A stretch of DNA of 64,000 nucleotides from positions 62,001-126,000 of the forward strand of contig NZ_FOCK01000005.1 of NCBI RefSeq assembly GCF_900110085.1, written 5' to 3'. Each line of letters opens with the position of its first letter. Within the stretch, counting starts at the first letter, position 1. The notes beneath the pieces were generated by a model, which was not told the origin of the DNA, did not search any database, and saw only the letters and a list, made by a program, of their open reading frames with translations. Made by a program: the position numbers and the translations under genes. Source of the DNA: Prevotella sp. ne3005. GTDB lineage: Bacteria; Bacteroidota; Bacteroidia; Bacteroidales; Bacteroidaceae. This document shows positions 43,001 to 51,889 of this stretch, one piece after another.

Positions 43001-44510
43001 TTGGCGGGTACCCATCGGACGACGATTCTTTACAGAACTCCGCAATATGGATCCCTACAAGGCTGTTGAGGCATATCGCAGGCCTGTTCTTATTATTCAC
43101 GGTGATGCCGACCCTGTAGTGCAAATAGATTATTCCCGTCGGGCTGTTAAACTATTCAAGGATGCCCAACTGCTTGAAATACCAAATGCTGGACATGGTT
43201 TTGGCGTAGAGGATTTTCAACGCTCTTTGGAATGTATACGACAGTTTTTGCGCCCTTTCAGCTATGTAGTCATCAATGGTGTTCCATGGTATGACCAACA
43301 TGGTAACGTCGTGAATGCCCATGGGGCAGGTATAACATATGACAATGGACGCTACTGGCTGTTTGGTGAATACAAATCAGATTCAACCAATGCGTTTCCC
43401 GGTTTTTCTTGTTATTCTTCTTCCGACTTGGCTACCTGGCGTTTTGAAAGAGTGGTCTTACCTGTTCAGAAGAATGGCATCCTTGGTCCGCAACGGGTGG
43501 GTGAACGTGTGAAGGTGATGAAGTGTCCCAAGACAGGACAATATGTCATGCTGATGCATACCGATGCAATGGACTATAATGATCCGCATATCGGCATAGC
43601 CACTTCTCCAGCAATTAACGGAGAGTATCAACTGAAGGGTACGCTTCAATATAAAGGCAAACCGATAAAGCAGTGGGATATGGGCGTTTTTCAGGATGAT
43701 GACGGTACTGGCTATCTTCTTATCCATCATGGACCCATCTATCGGCTGAGCAATGATTACTTGTCAGTTGATACGATGGTGGCCCGTGTGGAAGGAATGG
43801 GGGAGTCGCCTGCAATGTTCAAAAAAGACGGTATCTACTATCTGCTGACATCGAACCTGACTAGTTGGGAACGTAATGACAATTACTATTTTACGGCTCC
43901 ATCTCCAGCTGGCCCTTGGACGCGTCAAGGAAACTTTTGTCCAGAAGGTTCACTGACATGGAACTCGCAGACGACCTTTGTCATGAAACTACCCGATGGA
44001 ACACCGATGTATATGGGCGACCGTTGGAGCTACCCCCATCAGGCTTCTGCCGCTACATATGTCTGGTTGCCATTGCAGACCAATGGAGTTAGACTCTCTA
44101 TTCCTGCCTATTGGAATGCATGGGATGTTCGGACTATAGCACCTGTTGACCCGTTAAAGGAATGTTTGAAGACACAAGTCAACTTCTCGTCGAATGACAT
44201 TGGAGCAAAAACCACCATTCCCTTCAAGGGCAGAAGAATATTTGTAACAGGTGAGGCAAATGCTCACGGAGGGTATGCTAAACTGACCATCCGTAATCAA
44301 AAAGGGAAGGTGTGTGTAACAACTCTCATAGACTTCTATGCCAAAATGCCAGAACAGGGAATTCGTTATGCCAGTCCGATACTGCCAATGGATGAATATG
44401 AACTGGTGATAGAAGTGACTGGCGACAGGAGTAATTGGACTGACAAACGTCACAACCTTTATGGTACGGACGGTTGCTTTGTAAATGTTTTAGCAGTATA
44501 TAATGAATAG
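40092..44510 (+). CDS. Trimodular exported enzyme: GH106-like, alpha/beta hydrolase, GH43-like
   Basis: This 1,472-residue protein has a signal peptide (cut near GIGAEGQ) and three catalytic parts. Residues 20-740: GH106-type domain (NPPAEAKPLMIWQWMDG, WTNPTNWGWNDVPR, YAEGFTCWPLYAW; C-terminal galactose-binding-like sheets), typical of alpha-L-rhamnosidases. About 755-1010: an alpha/beta hydrolase with LLGSSQGGL as nucleophile elbow, IIHGDADPVV and AGHGFG for Asp and His. About 1015-1360: a five-bladed GH43-type propeller starting VPWYDQHGNVVNAHGAG, as in the galactanase-like subfamilies, then a beta-sandwich to the end. Such activities normally come from separate genes. ATG 40092 precedes the signal peptide; the longer reading from 40032 crosses the terminator. 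Confidence 0.85.
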   Translation: MTIRYLMMSILFLAGIGAEGQTMEDAFRNPPAEAKPLMIWQWMDGLVSREGITADLEAYKEAGIGGVQNFQVGGPMQGLAKDTTNAIGSERWQRLMRFAIDECRRLGLSFGTHNCPGWSSSAYPAVKQEYAMQKLVWSTTVASGRSRTRLIMPETEPQYSYYRDVAVIAVPDQDSVPMSSIRNLTGKMDSKGILHWKMPQGRWRIYRFGHTPNGKTNVATSPESGVGLECDKMNREAIRHFWESYPSILISLAGDEIGKTFQRLEIDSYEAGGQDWTSAMPWEFQKRRGYDMLTWLPVAAGMTIGDKASSKKFLNDWRETVTDLFAEHYYGYMSQLAHEHGLQLLVQPYGTGGGSGRFNPINTDKICRQLAADDPISAEFWTNPTNWGWNDVPRVVDATRRAGHEIVYAEGFTCWPLYAWKDDPARLKAIADSAFCRGINKLMLHAGAHNPWVNAKPGMSFGMWGTQWTPGQTWWKDGAKPLFSYFARCQALLQRGVYVDDFKSRDASLTTDAHSIHWIHRRDGETDIYFVANTKDSTLMPHVTITGTGRLPEVWDPETGNMSEAEIWKMADGKTQVTLNLTTRRAVFLVFRNPTAETGSGKESFSEDITDIIPVTRKWTVRFDEGKVVEWPSLTLWNESADNDIKYFSGTAHYEQRLYLKEFDRHYRYILDLGEVKNLAVVRVNGKVCGTLWRPPFTIDITESLLGGDNLLEVDVTNLWVNRMVGDEQEPDDVEWSEPVAFGAAPNSPTIGRFMKEVPEWLSQGQPRPSKRKAIVSFKFFEKDTPLLRSGLIGPVMLKKTAAPALQPSVEKELWIKRGEHPIYGVLSTPDNGQKKHPIVIVAHGFNGAHHFGRSYFKMLNEMGYMCYTFDFPCGGTGSRTDNNTVNMSVIDEQKALETVVRYFKSRSDVDKKNIVLLGSSQGGLIAVLTAASMQKDISKLILEFPALCIPDNWNSRYPQVSEIPDTTEVWRVPIGRRFFTELRNMDPYKAVEAYRRPVLIIHGDADPVVQIDYSRRAVKLFKDAQLLEIPNAGHGFGVEDFQRSLECIRQFLRPFSYVVINGVPWYDQHGNVVNAHGAGITYDNGRYWLFGEYKSDSTNAFPGFSCYSSSDLATWRFERVVLPVQKNGILGPQRVGERVKVMKCPKTGQYVMLMHTDAMDYNDPHIGIATSPAINGEYQLKGTLQYKGKPIKQWDMGVFQDDDGTGYLLIHHGPIYRLSNDYLSVDTMVARVEGMGESPAMFKKDGIYYLLTSNLTSWERNDNYYFTAPSPAGPWTRQGNFCPEGSLTWNSQTTFVMKLPDGTPMYMGDRWSYPHQASAATYVWLPLQTNGVRLSIPAYWNAWDVRTIAPVDPLKECLKTQVNFSSNDIGAKTTIPFKGRRIFVTGEANAHGGYAKLTIRNQKGKVCVTTLIDFYAKMPEQGIRYASPILPMDEYELVIEVTGDRSNWTDKRHNLYGTDGCFVNVLAVYNE

Positions 44511-44529
44511 ATAATAAAGATTATTAATT

Positions 44530-45204
44530 ATGAGAAAATGGTTAATGATATCCTGTCTTATGCCGGTGCTCGTTTTTGCACAGACAGGAAGCTTGAAAGG
44601 CAAGCAGATTGGCGTTATTGGCGATAGTTATGTCCGCAATCATGTTGGTAAGATTGAGGATACCTGGCATTATAAGTTTGCACAGAAACATCAGATGCTG
44701 TATTTTAATTATGGTCGTAATGGGAATTGTATTGCTCTCGATTTGGAACGTTGGGGACCTGGCATGTACCAGCGCTACAAAGATATGAAGGACTCTTTGG
44801 ATTATATCATAGTTATTGCTGGCCACAACGATGCCGTCCGCGAACGTCTTGACTCTATTGGCATGGATACATTCCGTGAACGTCTTGGCTTACTATGCAG
44901 TGGGCTTATTGAGCGATATCCTAATGCAATGATATTCTTTTTTACACCTTGGACTTGCAAAGATTTTATAGGCAGTCCACGTCAACAGGTGGTTGATACG
45001 ATACTTGAGATCTGCGGATCATACGGAATCCCTGTTTTTGATGCAGCCCGTCATAGTAATATCTTTGCAGCAAGTGAACAGTTTCGGAAGATTTATTTTC
45101 AGGGAGGAAAAGGTACTGACACAGCTCACCTAAATCCGCAAGGGCACGACCGATTCTTACCTGTGGCAGAAAAATTCATTCTTCAATACATAAATGAACA
45201 ATGA
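44530..45204 (+). CDS. Exported SGNH/GDSL-family esterase
   Basis: The 224-residue protein has a signal peptide (cut near VFAQTG) and the SGNH blocks: GVIGDSYV (nucleophile Ser), a Gly/Asn-containing FNYGRNGNC, VIAGHNDAV (Asn), and DTAHLNPQGH with Asp and His of the triad. These enzymes remove acetyl or other acyl groups from sugars. It follows the trimodular enzyme by 19 bases and completes the PUL, so it probably deacylates the same glycan. Confidence 0.85.
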   Translation: MRKWLMISCLMPVLVFAQTGSLKGKQIGVIGDSYVRNHVGKIEDTWHYKFAQKHQMLYFNYGRNGNCIALDLERWGPGMYQRYKDMKDSLDYIIVIAGHNDAVRERLDSIGMDTFRERLGLLCSGLIERYPNAMIFFFTPWTCKDFIGSPRQQVVDTILEICGSYGIPVFDAARHSNIFAASEQFRKIYFQGGKGTDTAHLNPQGHDRFLPVAEKFILQYINEQ

Positions 45205-45259
45205 TGCCATCTGTTAGACGGCTTTGACGCCCTCGCGAAGTCGTAGAGGATGTGTCTAT

Positions 45260-46168
45260 TCAACTGTTTCTGAATTCCAATGGTGTCATACCGAAATGAT
45301 CTTTCACGTATTTACCAAAGAAGGAGGGATTTGGAAAAGCGAGTTTGTCGCAGATTTGCTTAATACTGAGATCTGTCTGACGCAGGTAGTAACGGATATC
45401 CTCCAGCACATGTTCTGTAATCCATTCGTTAGCGGTCTTGCCAGAATTCTTCTTGCAGACGGCCGTGAGGTATTTGGGCGAGATGCAAAGTTTGCTGGCA
45501 TAAGCTTCTACCGTGTGACGTTTCACATCGTTGGAGTGTAGCAAATCAAGGAAATGCTGGAAGTGGACCTTTGACGTCATTTTCCTATTATCATGCAAAG
45601 TAGCAGAGTCTTCCAGATTGGTATCTGATGCCAGCATCTTCTCCATCCGGCCGCAGAGTCCAAGAATGGCCGAGCGTAGCAGCGACTGGATAACGTCGGT
45701 TTTTAATGGATAGTCCCCTCCTTTGGTAATGGCCAGCGTCAGCATGTCATAGAAGTGGGTGTAGAATAGCATCTCGTCTTCGTCCATGGTCACGATATGG
45801 TGGCGACGGATGTACATCATGTCGTTCCAGATGTTCATTTTCTCGCGCAGAAAACTCTGAAGGATGCGGTAGGTGAGGAACATAGCCTTCAGGTTGAAGT
45901 CAGGGCTGACCATCACGTCGGTCACCGTGACGTTCTGGGGTACGATGGCCACCTGGTTCTTGTGAAGTTCCATTTGTTTGCCATTCATCTGAGCCTGTAC
46001 CTTGCCGTTGGTACAGATGACGACGGCATTCATGGCCACATGGGCTGTATTGACTTCGGTAAATTGCTGAATACTGTCAACAACCACAATATCGTTGTCG
46101 GAATAGCCAATCTGGATATCCTCATTGTTAGCTAATGTCTGAAATGTTACTTCTTCATGCTGTTTCAT
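45260..46168 (-). CDS. AraC-family transcriptional regulator
   Basis: The 302-residue protein has an N-terminal cupin-like domain (VAMNAVVICTNGKVQAQMNG) and a C-terminal AraC HTH pair: VEAYASKLCISPKYLTAVCKKNSGKTANEWI, then IKQICDKLAFPNPSFFGKYVKDHFGMTPLEFR. ATG 46168 is chosen because the -7 box TACTTTTG (minus strand, 46173-46180) ends 4 bases before it, which makes the message leaderless or nearly so. It diverges from the RND efflux operon across about 160 bases and is the likely regulator of that operon. Confidence 0.9.
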   Translation of the reverse strand: MKQHEEVTFQTLANNEDIQIGYSDNDIVVVDSIQQFTEVNTAHVAMNAVVICTNGKVQAQMNGKQMELHKNQVAIVPQNVTVTDVMVSPDFNLKAMFLTYRILQSFLREKMNIWNDMMYIRRHHIVTMDEDEMLFYTHFYDMLTLAITKGGDYPLKTDVIQSLLRSAILGLCGRMEKMLASDTNLEDSATLHDNRKMTSKVHFQHFLDLLHSNDVKRHTVEAYASKLCISPKYLTAVCKKNSGKTANEWITEHVLEDIRYYLRQTDLSIKQICDKLAFPNPSFFGKYVKDHFGMTPLEFRNS

Positions 46169-46330
46169 GTTGCAAAAGTACTTAAAATTTTCCATATTCA
46201 ATGTCTTATTTGGCATCAATGTTGGTTGTTTTGACCTCATGATGTCAAATTGGTAAGATATGAAGTGAAATCGGACATTGATGATAGCCGATTTTGGATT
46301 AATTTTGCAGCTAAAACAAGTCATTTAGTT

Positions 46331-47356
46331 ATGAAAAAGTATTTTTTGATACTGCTATCAGTCATATTACTGGGCAGTTCTTGCCAAAAGCAAGCAGCAA
46401 AATCGAGCATGAAGGCTCCGACGAGAGTGAAAACCCAGGTGGTATCACCTGGCATGATGGATAATGCCCAGACGTATGTGGGTATGGTAGAAGAACGCGA
46501 GGCTACCGCTGTCAGTTTTACGGGGATGGGTGTCGTTAAGCGTGTGCTGGTACGTGAAGGCCAGGCCGTAGGCAAAGGTCAGTTGATTGCGGAGATGGAC
46601 GACACGCAGGCTCGCAACCTGCTGAGTGGTGCCGAGGCGCAGATGACACAGGCCAACGATGCGTTGGCGCGCTACAAGATGCTGCACGACAATGGCTCGC
46701 TGCCAGAGGTGCAGTGGGTGGAGGTCCAGAGTAAGGTGGCTCAGGCCAAATCGCAGTTGGAGGTAGCCAAGAAGAATCTCGCCGATTGCCGGTTGGTAGC
46801 ACCTGTAAGTGGTGTCATAGGTAAGAAACTGATTGGTGCAGGCGAGACTGCCTTACCCTCACAGGCCGTTGTGAGTATTCTTGACATCTCTGCAGTAAAG
46901 GTAAAAGTAGCAGTTCCCGAAGCTGAGATTGGCGGTATCAATGCCAGTACTCCAACGAATATCCAGGTGGAAGCCATCAATGGTAGTTATCAAGGAGGCC
47001 AGATAGAGAAGGGCGTGCAGGCCGATGCCCTCACGCACACGTATGATATTAGAATAAATGTGGCAAATGGTGACCGGAAGCTACTGCCAGGGATGGTGGC
47101 CAATGTACGTTTTGTCTCTGATGGCTCGCAGGCTATTGGTAGCAAAATGGTTCCTGTAACGGCAGTACAGAGGAAGTCTGACGGCAGTCTGTTTGTCTGG
47201 ACGGTTGGCAAAGACAGCACTGCTCATCGCACAACTGTTACTATTGGTCAGCCACAAGGCAATTATGTGAGTGTCATCGACGGGCTGAATATCGGTGGCC
47301 GTATTGTCACAGAGGGTTATCAGAAACTGAGTGAAGGAACCAAAGTGATATATTAG
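46331..47356 (+). CDS. RND efflux periplasmic adaptor lipoprotein
   Basis: The 341-residue protein starts with a lipoprotein signal peptide (lipobox LGSSC). It has the membrane-fusion-protein order: lipoyl half-motifs GVVKRVLVREGQAVGKGQLIAEMD and LVAPVSGVIGKKLIGAGE, the alpha-hairpin between them (QMTQANDALARYK to LEVAKKNL), a beta-barrel, and a membrane-proximal domain ending in VTEGYQKLSEGTKVIY. It links the pump and the TolC-like channel. ATG 46331 is chosen; the pump gene follows by one base. Confidence 0.93.
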   Translation: MKKYFLILLSVILLGSSCQKQAAKSSMKAPTRVKTQVVSPGMMDNAQTYVGMVEEREATAVSFTGMGVVKRVLVREGQAVGKGQLIAEMDDTQARNLLSGAEAQMTQANDALARYKMLHDNGSLPEVQWVEVQSKVAQAKSQLEVAKKNLADCRLVAPVSGVIGKKLIGAGETALPSQAVVSILDISAVKVKVAVPEAEIGGINASTPTNIQVEAINGSYQGGQIEKGVQADALTHTYDIRINVANGDRKLLPGMVANVRFVSDGSQAIGSKMVPVTAVQRKSDGSLFVWTVGKDSTAHRTTVTIGQPQGNYVSVIDGLNIGGRIVTEGYQKLSEGTKVIY

Positions 47357-47357
47357 G

Positions 47358-50300
47358 ATGAAAAATACGAATTGGCTCCGATGGCCGTTGGAGCATTACT
47401 CAATATCATTGCTCATCGTCGGCATCTTGTTTGTGATGGGTATTTACGGTATGTATATCATGCCGAAGGACGAATTTCCACATGCCACCATCCGACAAGG
47501 TGTGGTAGTGGCGGTCTATCCCGGTGCTACATCGGAAGAGGTGGAGCAGCAGGTGGCACGTCCTTTAGAGCGCTATCTTTTTACCTTTGGTGAGGTGAAT
47601 CGCAAAAAGACCACCACGCAGTCGCAGAACGGCATGTGTATCGTGATGGTGAAGTTGAACGATGATGTGAACAACAAGGACGAGGTGTGGTCGAAGATTA
47701 AGCACGGGCTGAATGGTTTTAAGGCGCAGTTGCCCAGTGGGGTGCTGGCCATCGTGGTGAACGATGATTTTGGCAATACCTCGGCTCTGCTCATCGCCAT
47801 TGAGAGCGACCAGCGCAGCTACCGCGAACTGAAACAATACAGTGATGATTTGAGCGACCGCCTACGTCGCATCCCGTCGGTAGCGAATGTGAAAATCTTC
47901 GGCGAGCAGAAAGAGCAGATCAGTCTTTATATAGACCGCCAGCGTCTGCAAGCCTATGGTATAGGTCAACAGATGCTCTTTTCGCGTCTGCAGGCTCAGG
48001 GCATCACCACGATGAGTGGCAGTATCAGCGATGATGACCAGCAGATACCCATCCACGTGGAGGCTCAGGAGAACAGCGAAGAGGAGATAGCCAACCAGAT
48101 TATTTTCTCTGACCCTGCAACGGGTAAGGTGGTACGTGTTCGCGATGTGGCCCGTGTGGTACGCGAATATGAGCCGATGTCGAGTCGTATCGAGCAGGAC
48201 GGACACCCCTGTGTGTTGCTGTCGATGGAGATGACGCCGGGTAATAACGTGGTGCAGTATGGTCAGGAGGTGGATCAGGTGCTGAAAGATTTCCGTCAGA
48301 ACGAACTGCCCGAGGACGTGAATGTGACCCGCATAGCTGATAAACCCAAGGTGGTGGCAAAGAGCGTGAGCGACTTCCTGCGCGATCTGCTCATCTCGAT
48401 GGCCATCATTATCCTGGTGATGATGGTGCTGTTCCCCATTCGTTCGGCCATCGTGGCGGCCATCACCATCCCGCTGAGCACCTTTGTGAGTGTGGCGGTG
48501 ATGTATATGATGGGTATCGAACTGAATATCGTGACGCTGGCGGCACTGATTGTGGTGCTGGGAATGATTGTCGATAACTCGATCGTGGTCATCGATGGCT
48601 ATCTGGAGTATCTTGGCAAAGGATTCAAACCCTTTGATGCCGCTATAGAGTCGGCCCGTCAGTATTTTATGCCTATGCTCTTGGCCACCATCTGCATTTG
48701 TGCCATTTTCTACCCATTCCTCATCACGATGAAGGGTATGTTCCACGACTGTCTAGTGGATTTCCCAGTCACGATTACCATCAATCTGATGGTGTCGCTG
48801 GTACTGGCGGTGACCGTGATTCCATTCCTCGAAACGCGTATCATCAAGCCTGACAAAGTGAGTACGGATGGTAATAAAATAACCAAATGGGTGCAGAATA
48901 CATATAATAAGGTGTTAGACTGGACTTTTGCCAACCCGTGGCTAACCATCGGTGGTGGCATCGCCGTCATTCTGCTCTCAACACTGATAGCTCCCACGCT
49001 GAAGATACGTCTCTTCCCATATGCCGACCGCGACCAGTTTGCCGTAGAGATATTCCTGCCAGACGGTAAGGGACTTGCAGAGACGGAGCTGATAGCGGAT
49101 TCTGTACAACATGTGCTTGAGAAGGATGAACGTATCACTGGCATAACAGGTTTCATCGGCTGCTCGTCGCCTCGGTTCATGGATGCATACGCCCCGCAAA
49201 TGGCTGGAAATAACTATGCACAGTTTATCGTGAATACCCGGGGCGACAAAGCCACGCTTGCCCTCTTAGCCCAGTATCAGCCACAACTGAGTGAGGCATT
49301 CCCCAATGCCTATGTGAAGTTCAAGCGATTGGACTATTTGGAGGTGAGTGAGTTGGAGTACCGTTTTTATGGCGACAACCTCGACTCGCTTCATGTGGCG
49401 GCGGAACGACTGATGGAGCGGATGCGCCAGATGCCGGAACTGGAGTGGGTGCATACCGACTATCTGCAGCCTTATCCCCTCATAAACGTCGAACTCGATC
49501 CTGTAATCTCAGCTCAATTAGGCATTACGCGCACTACCGCCCAGCTGGCTCTGAGTGCCACATCAAGCGACCTACGCGTAGGACAGATTTGGGAGGATAA
49601 CTACGGCCTTCCCATTGTGGTGAAGGACGATACCGATATGACCTTCTCTGATGTGGCCAATCTGGGCATCGCATCACCGATGTCGATGGTATCGGGAGGT
49701 CTGCACGGCACCAATTCTACAGTGCCTCTGCGACAGATTGCCAAAGTTGCTCCCAAGTGGAGCGAGAGCCGCATCATGCATCGTGGCGGTGAACGCTGCA
49801 TCACGGTGACGGCCCAGTTTGCACAGGGTGTCTACACCGCTCCTGTAGAAAAAAAGATAGCCCGCATCATGCAGGAGGATATCCAACTGCCGCAAGGTGT
49901 GCGTACTGAGGTGGGTGGCGAGATTGAATACGGTGACGAGGCCATGCCGCAGATTATCGGCGGCATTACCATTGCGATGATCATTGTATTCTTCTTCCTA
50001 TTGTTCAACTTCAGGAAGTATGGTGTGACGACCGTCTGTATGGCTGCCTTGGCACTGATGATCCCCGGGGCGCTCATTGGTCTGGGACTGATGAACCGCG
50101 CCTTAGGACTGACCTCTATTTTCGGTCTTATCACGCTGATGGGCATGATTATGCGTAACGAGATTCTCATCTTTGAGCATGCCATCGACCTGATTAAGAA
50201 ACATGTGGCAGAACATGGTGACTGGAAGAAGGACAAGCAGGCCTATAACAAGGCAGTGCGTCAGGCAGCCTATGAAGCTGGCAAACGACGCATGGTGCCT

Positions 50301-50468
50301 ATCTTCCTCACCACAGCCACTACTGCCGTTGGTGTGGTGCCGATGATCATCGCCCAGAGTTCTTTCTGGATGCCCGTTGGTGTCACCATCTTCGCAGGTG
50401 GTATCGGCTCACTCATCATGGTGGTTACCATGCTCCCCGTCATTTATTGGAAGGTTTCGACTAAGTGA
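47358..50468 (+). CDS. RND efflux pump (AcrB/MexB-like inner-membrane transporter)
   Basis: The 1,036-residue protein has 12 transmembrane segments in two repeats and two large periplasmic loops. Seen: MPKDEFPHATIRQGVVVAVYPGAT with E-E-V-E-Q-Q at the first porter region, TM4 with GMIVDNSIVVIDG, where AcrB has two Asp (here Asp-Asn), and the end FLTTATTAVGVVPMIIA. It exports drugs, bile acids or similar amphiphiles using the proton gradient. The gene lies between adaptor and TolC genes. The Asp-Asn pair indicates the HAE-like branch differs from classical AcrB in its proton relay; substrate unknown. Confidence 0.93.
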   Translation: MKNTNWLRWPLEHYSISLLIVGILFVMGIYGMYIMPKDEFPHATIRQGVVVAVYPGATSEEVEQQVARPLERYLFTFGEVNRKKTTTQSQNGMCIVMVKLNDDVNNKDEVWSKIKHGLNGFKAQLPSGVLAIVVNDDFGNTSALLIAIESDQRSYRELKQYSDDLSDRLRRIPSVANVKIFGEQKEQISLYIDRQRLQAYGIGQQMLFSRLQAQGITTMSGSISDDDQQIPIHVEAQENSEEEIANQIIFSDPATGKVVRVRDVARVVREYEPMSSRIEQDGHPCVLLSMEMTPGNNVVQYGQEVDQVLKDFRQNELPEDVNVTRIADKPKVVAKSVSDFLRDLLISMAIIILVMMVLFPIRSAIVAAITIPLSTFVSVAVMYMMGIELNIVTLAALIVVLGMIVDNSIVVIDGYLEYLGKGFKPFDAAIESARQYFMPMLLATICICAIFYPFLITMKGMFHDCLVDFPVTITINLMVSLVLAVTVIPFLETRIIKPDKVSTDGNKITKWVQNTYNKVLDWTFANPWLTIGGGIAVILLSTLIAPTLKIRLFPYADRDQFAVEIFLPDGKGLAETELIADSVQHVLEKDERITGITGFIGCSSPRFMDAYAPQMAGNNYAQFIVNTRGDKATLALLAQYQPQLSEAFPNAYVKFKRLDYLEVSELEYRFYGDNLDSLHVAAERLMERMRQMPELEWVHTDYLQPYPLINVELDPVISAQLGITRTTAQLALSATSSDLRVGQIWEDNYGLPIVVKDDTDMTFSDVANLGIASPMSMVSGGLHGTNSTVPLRQIAKVAPKWSESRIMHRGGERCITVTAQFAQGVYTAPVEKKIARIMQEDIQLPQGVRTEVGGEIEYGDEAMPQIIGGITIAMIIVFFFLLFNFRKYGVTTVCMAALALMIPGALIGLGLMNRALGLTSIFGLITLMGMIMRNEILIFEHAIDLIKKHVAEHGDWKKDKQAYNKAVRQAAYEAGKRRMVPIFLTTATTAVGVVPMIIAQSSFWMPVGVTIFAGGIGSLIMVVTMLPVIYWKVSTK

Positions 50469-50540
50469 GAGAAGTAAGAGCTTGCTCTCACTTCCGAACG
50501 TGAGAAAGCTCAACGAAGTTAAAGTTTCTACAAAGTAATT

Positions 50541-51878
50541 ATGAAAAAGATATTATTAATGATAGCTTTGGGCTGTGCACTCTCTGCCTCAGCACAGACC
50601 TACACATTGGAGCAGATAAAGGATTCTGCCCTGCATAACAATATCGCTATCCGCAGTGCCAAATACAACATCGAGACTGCCCAACAGCAACGTAAGGAGG
50701 CATTTACCAAGTATTTCCCCAATGTGAGCGGTACTGGTCTCTGGTTCAATGCCAATAAAGGTATGGCACAAACTACGCTGAACCTCTCTGAGAGTATGTC
50801 GCCCGAACTGGGGATGTCTCTGGCTCAGTCGTTGCCTCCAGAGGCCTTGGCTGCCTTGGGTAACCCCATCAGTATCTCGATGATGAAAAACGGTACCATC
50901 GGCTCGCTTATGGCTGTGCAGCCTGTCTTTGCCGGTGGTCAGATCATCAACGGCAATAAACTCGCCAAGGTGGGTGAACAGGTGAGCCATCTGCAATTAC
51001 AATTGTCGGAAAACGAAGTGGAGAAGACTGCCGAACAATATTTCTGGCAGTTGGCCTCAATGCAGGAGAAGATGAAGACTATCGAGGCTGTGGACACCCT
51101 ATTGGCTGGTATCCACAAAGATGTAGATGTGGCTGTGCGTGCTGGTTTAGTCATGCCCAATGACCTGTTGCAGGTGCAGCTGCGCCAGAACGACATCCAA
51201 AGTCAGCGGTTGAAGTTGAATAACGGCATCTCCATTGTTCGTCTGTTGCTGTCGCAGTATTGCGGCCTGCGCGATACGTCGTTCGTCATATCCTATCAGT
51301 CTGATGTTACTTCACCACTAGTTACCAAGCAAGACCATCGTCAGGCACTATTGGGAACCGCAGAGTATCAACTGCTTGGCAAACAGGTGGAAGCCACAAG
51401 TCTCCAGAAAAAGATGGCCGTTGGCCAGAACCTGCCATCAGTTGCTGTTGGCGCGGGCTACAACTACCATAATCTGCTGGACAACAATCACTCGTTCGGG
51501 ATGGTGTTTGCTACCGTCAGTGTGCCCATCTCCGACTGGTGGGGCGGTTCTCACGCTATCAAGCGCCGTAAGATAGAGCACCAGAAGGCAGTAGAACAGT
51601 TAGAGGATAATGCCCAACAGCTGCAGATCCGTATGCAAAATGCCTGGAATGGGGTGGAAGAGTCGCATCAACAGCTGGTCCTGGCTCAGCGAAGTATCGA
51701 ACAGTCAGCGGAAAACCTGCGTCTTAATCGCAACTATTACAAAGCCGGTATCTCTAAGATGAGCGACTTACTCGAAGCCCAGATGCTCTATCAACAATCT
51801 CTCGACCGCCGTACAGATGCCTATGCAGATTTGCAACTACGGCTTTTAGAATACAAACAAGCGACAGGACAAGAATAA
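50541..51878 (+). CDS. TolC-family outer-membrane efflux channel
   Basis: The 445-residue protein has a signal peptide (cut near SASAQ), and two OEP repeats: YTLEQIKDSALHNNIAIRSAKYNIETAQ and, in the second half, EATSLQKKMAVGQNLPSVAVGAGY. The long heptad-rich helices (for example HQQLVLAQRSIEQSAENLRL and the ending MSDLLEAQMLYQQSL) build the periplasmic tunnel. It completes the tripartite system with the two genes before it. The 72 bases upstream contain a small AGAGC-TT-GCTCT hairpin (50477-50488) that may tune expression. Confidence 0.92.
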   Translation: MKKILLMIALGCALSASAQTYTLEQIKDSALHNNIAIRSAKYNIETAQQQRKEAFTKYFPNVSGTGLWFNANKGMAQTTLNLSESMSPELGMSLAQSLPPEALAALGNPISISMMKNGTIGSLMAVQPVFAGGQIINGNKLAKVGEQVSHLQLQLSENEVEKTAEQYFWQLASMQEKMKTIEAVDTLLAGIHKDVDVAVRAGLVMPNDLLQVQLRQNDIQSQRLKLNNGISIVRLLLSQYCGLRDTSFVISYQSDVTSPLVTKQDHRQALLGTAEYQLLGKQVEATSLQKKMAVGQNLPSVAVGAGYNYHNLLDNNHSFGMVFATVSVPISDWWGGSHAIKRRKIEHQKAVEQLEDNAQQLQIRMQNAWNGVEESHQQLVLAQRSIEQSAENLRLNRNYYKAGISKMSDLLEAQMLYQQSLDRRTDAYADLQLRLLEYKQATGQE

Positions 51879-51889
51879 AGTATTTTGTT

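Noticed and set aside
47862..48746. His-rich 294-codon frame opposite the RND pump gene
   Set aside because: Composition (very many His) is what the antisense frame of the pump's ATG/GTG-rich transmembrane codons gives; no start or promoter support.
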